Assembly (NCBI GenBank): GCA_025362415.1
Contig: JANYGM010000134.1
Coordinates: 1-21,906, forward strand
Source of the DNA: a bacterium
GTDB taxonomy: Bacteria > Bacteroidota > Bacteroidia > Cytophagales > Thermonemataceae
Length of the DNA stretch: 21,906 nucleotides
Direction: 5' to 3'
The translations under genes and the position numbers were made by a program. Of this stretch, positions 21,753 to 21,906 are shown in pieces. The notes beneath the pieces are model-generated. The model was not told the DNA's origin. It searched no databases and was given only the letters and a program-made list of their open reading frames with translations. How positions within the stretch are numbered: position 1 is the stretch's first letter; the number at the start of each line of letters is the position of its first letter.

Positions 21753-21893
21753 GTTTTGAGTGTTGAGTGAGTAGTGAAATAGTGAGTAGTGAAATACATT
21801 TGACTACACACTTCACACTACACACTTCACACTTCACACCTCACACTTCACACTTCACACCTCACACCTCACATCTCACACTTCACACCTCAA
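21753..21893. repeat. Long inverted heptamer arrays, TGAGTAG and CACTTCA types
   Basis: The left part (21753-21785 or so) has GTTTTGA, GTGTTGA and GTGAGTA-GTGAAATA steps. The right part (from about 21801) is a run of about twelve 7-bp units CACTTCA, CACCTCA or CATCTCA. Read on the minus strand these are RGTGTGA. The array begins 4 bp upstream of the VWA gene's start codon and is the longest in the window. Confidence 0.92.
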
Positions 21894-21906
21894 ACCTAAA
21901 AAAACA

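Noticed and set aside
21801..21893. A CRISPR or coding interpretation of the CACTTCA run.
   Set aside because: It has a 7-bp period without spacers, and no ORF or codon pattern.
1..21906. tRNA or rRNA genes.
   Set aside because: No cloverleaf-like sequence with a T-arm motif or conserved rRNA segment was noticed by eye on either strand. A covariance-model scan would settle this.

Overview
The window is AT-rich chromosomal DNA from a member of the Bacteroidota, most likely the order Cytophagales. The evidence is the bamD-rpoZ gene order, promoter -7 elements of the TAnnTTTG type, lipoproteins and signal peptides of the phylum's style, a GH3/beta-lactamase fusion, and a SerB-SerA fusion. I cannot name the genus. 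Most genes are ordinary housekeeping or envelope genes. The unusual part is the DNA between them, which is packed with several kinds of repeat.

Layout. 1-290: a 182-bp near-perfect palindrome and a partial copy of its core. 293-1663 (minus): bamD then rpoZ, separated by a heptamer-repeat hairpin. 1954-3891 (minus): an ABC-F ATPase, with a repeat-filled leader behind its probable promoter. 4207-4800 (minus): a PD-(D/E)XK-like nuclease protein with its own promoter and terminator. 4924-6198: a decayed IS4-type insertion sequence with terminal repeats and a 9-bp target duplication. 6244-8852 (plus): queA, interrupted in frame by a palindromic repeat, then an orphan HicB-like protein and a lipoprotein. 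8947-9639 (minus) and 9895-10848 (plus): a divergent PhoB-like response regulator and a PhnD-like phosphonate/phosphate-binding protein. 10930-11434: three tandem 110-bp copies of a promoter-plus-signal-peptide segment, followed by the gene that carries the fourth copy (11367-12047). 12110-15897 (minus): a GH3 glucosaminidase/beta-lactamase fusion, a small membrane protein and an Xre-type regulator. 15955-16638: a REP-associated tyrosine transposase (RAYT) bounded by mirror-image hairpin pairs. 16745-19574 (plus): a small secreted protein, the SerB-SerA fusion and a MIP18/SufT-like Fe-S assembly protein. 19656-21749 (minus): a membrane-anchored VWA-domain protein, with a long heptamer array upstream.

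The unifying observation is that nearly every gap between genes carries a run of 7-bp units. These come in at least five sequence versions, yet all mostly fit NNTNYGA. They start within a few bases of start or stop codons and often occur as inverted pairs. At least three other repeat families are present: GTAGAGACGTTGC palindromes, C-run/G-run palindromes that also lie inside coding sequence, and the RAYT hairpins. No complete defence, secretion or biosynthetic island is visible. The best candidates for something undescribed are the heptamer system, the tandem 5'-end array at 10930-11434, and the symmetric RAYT unit.
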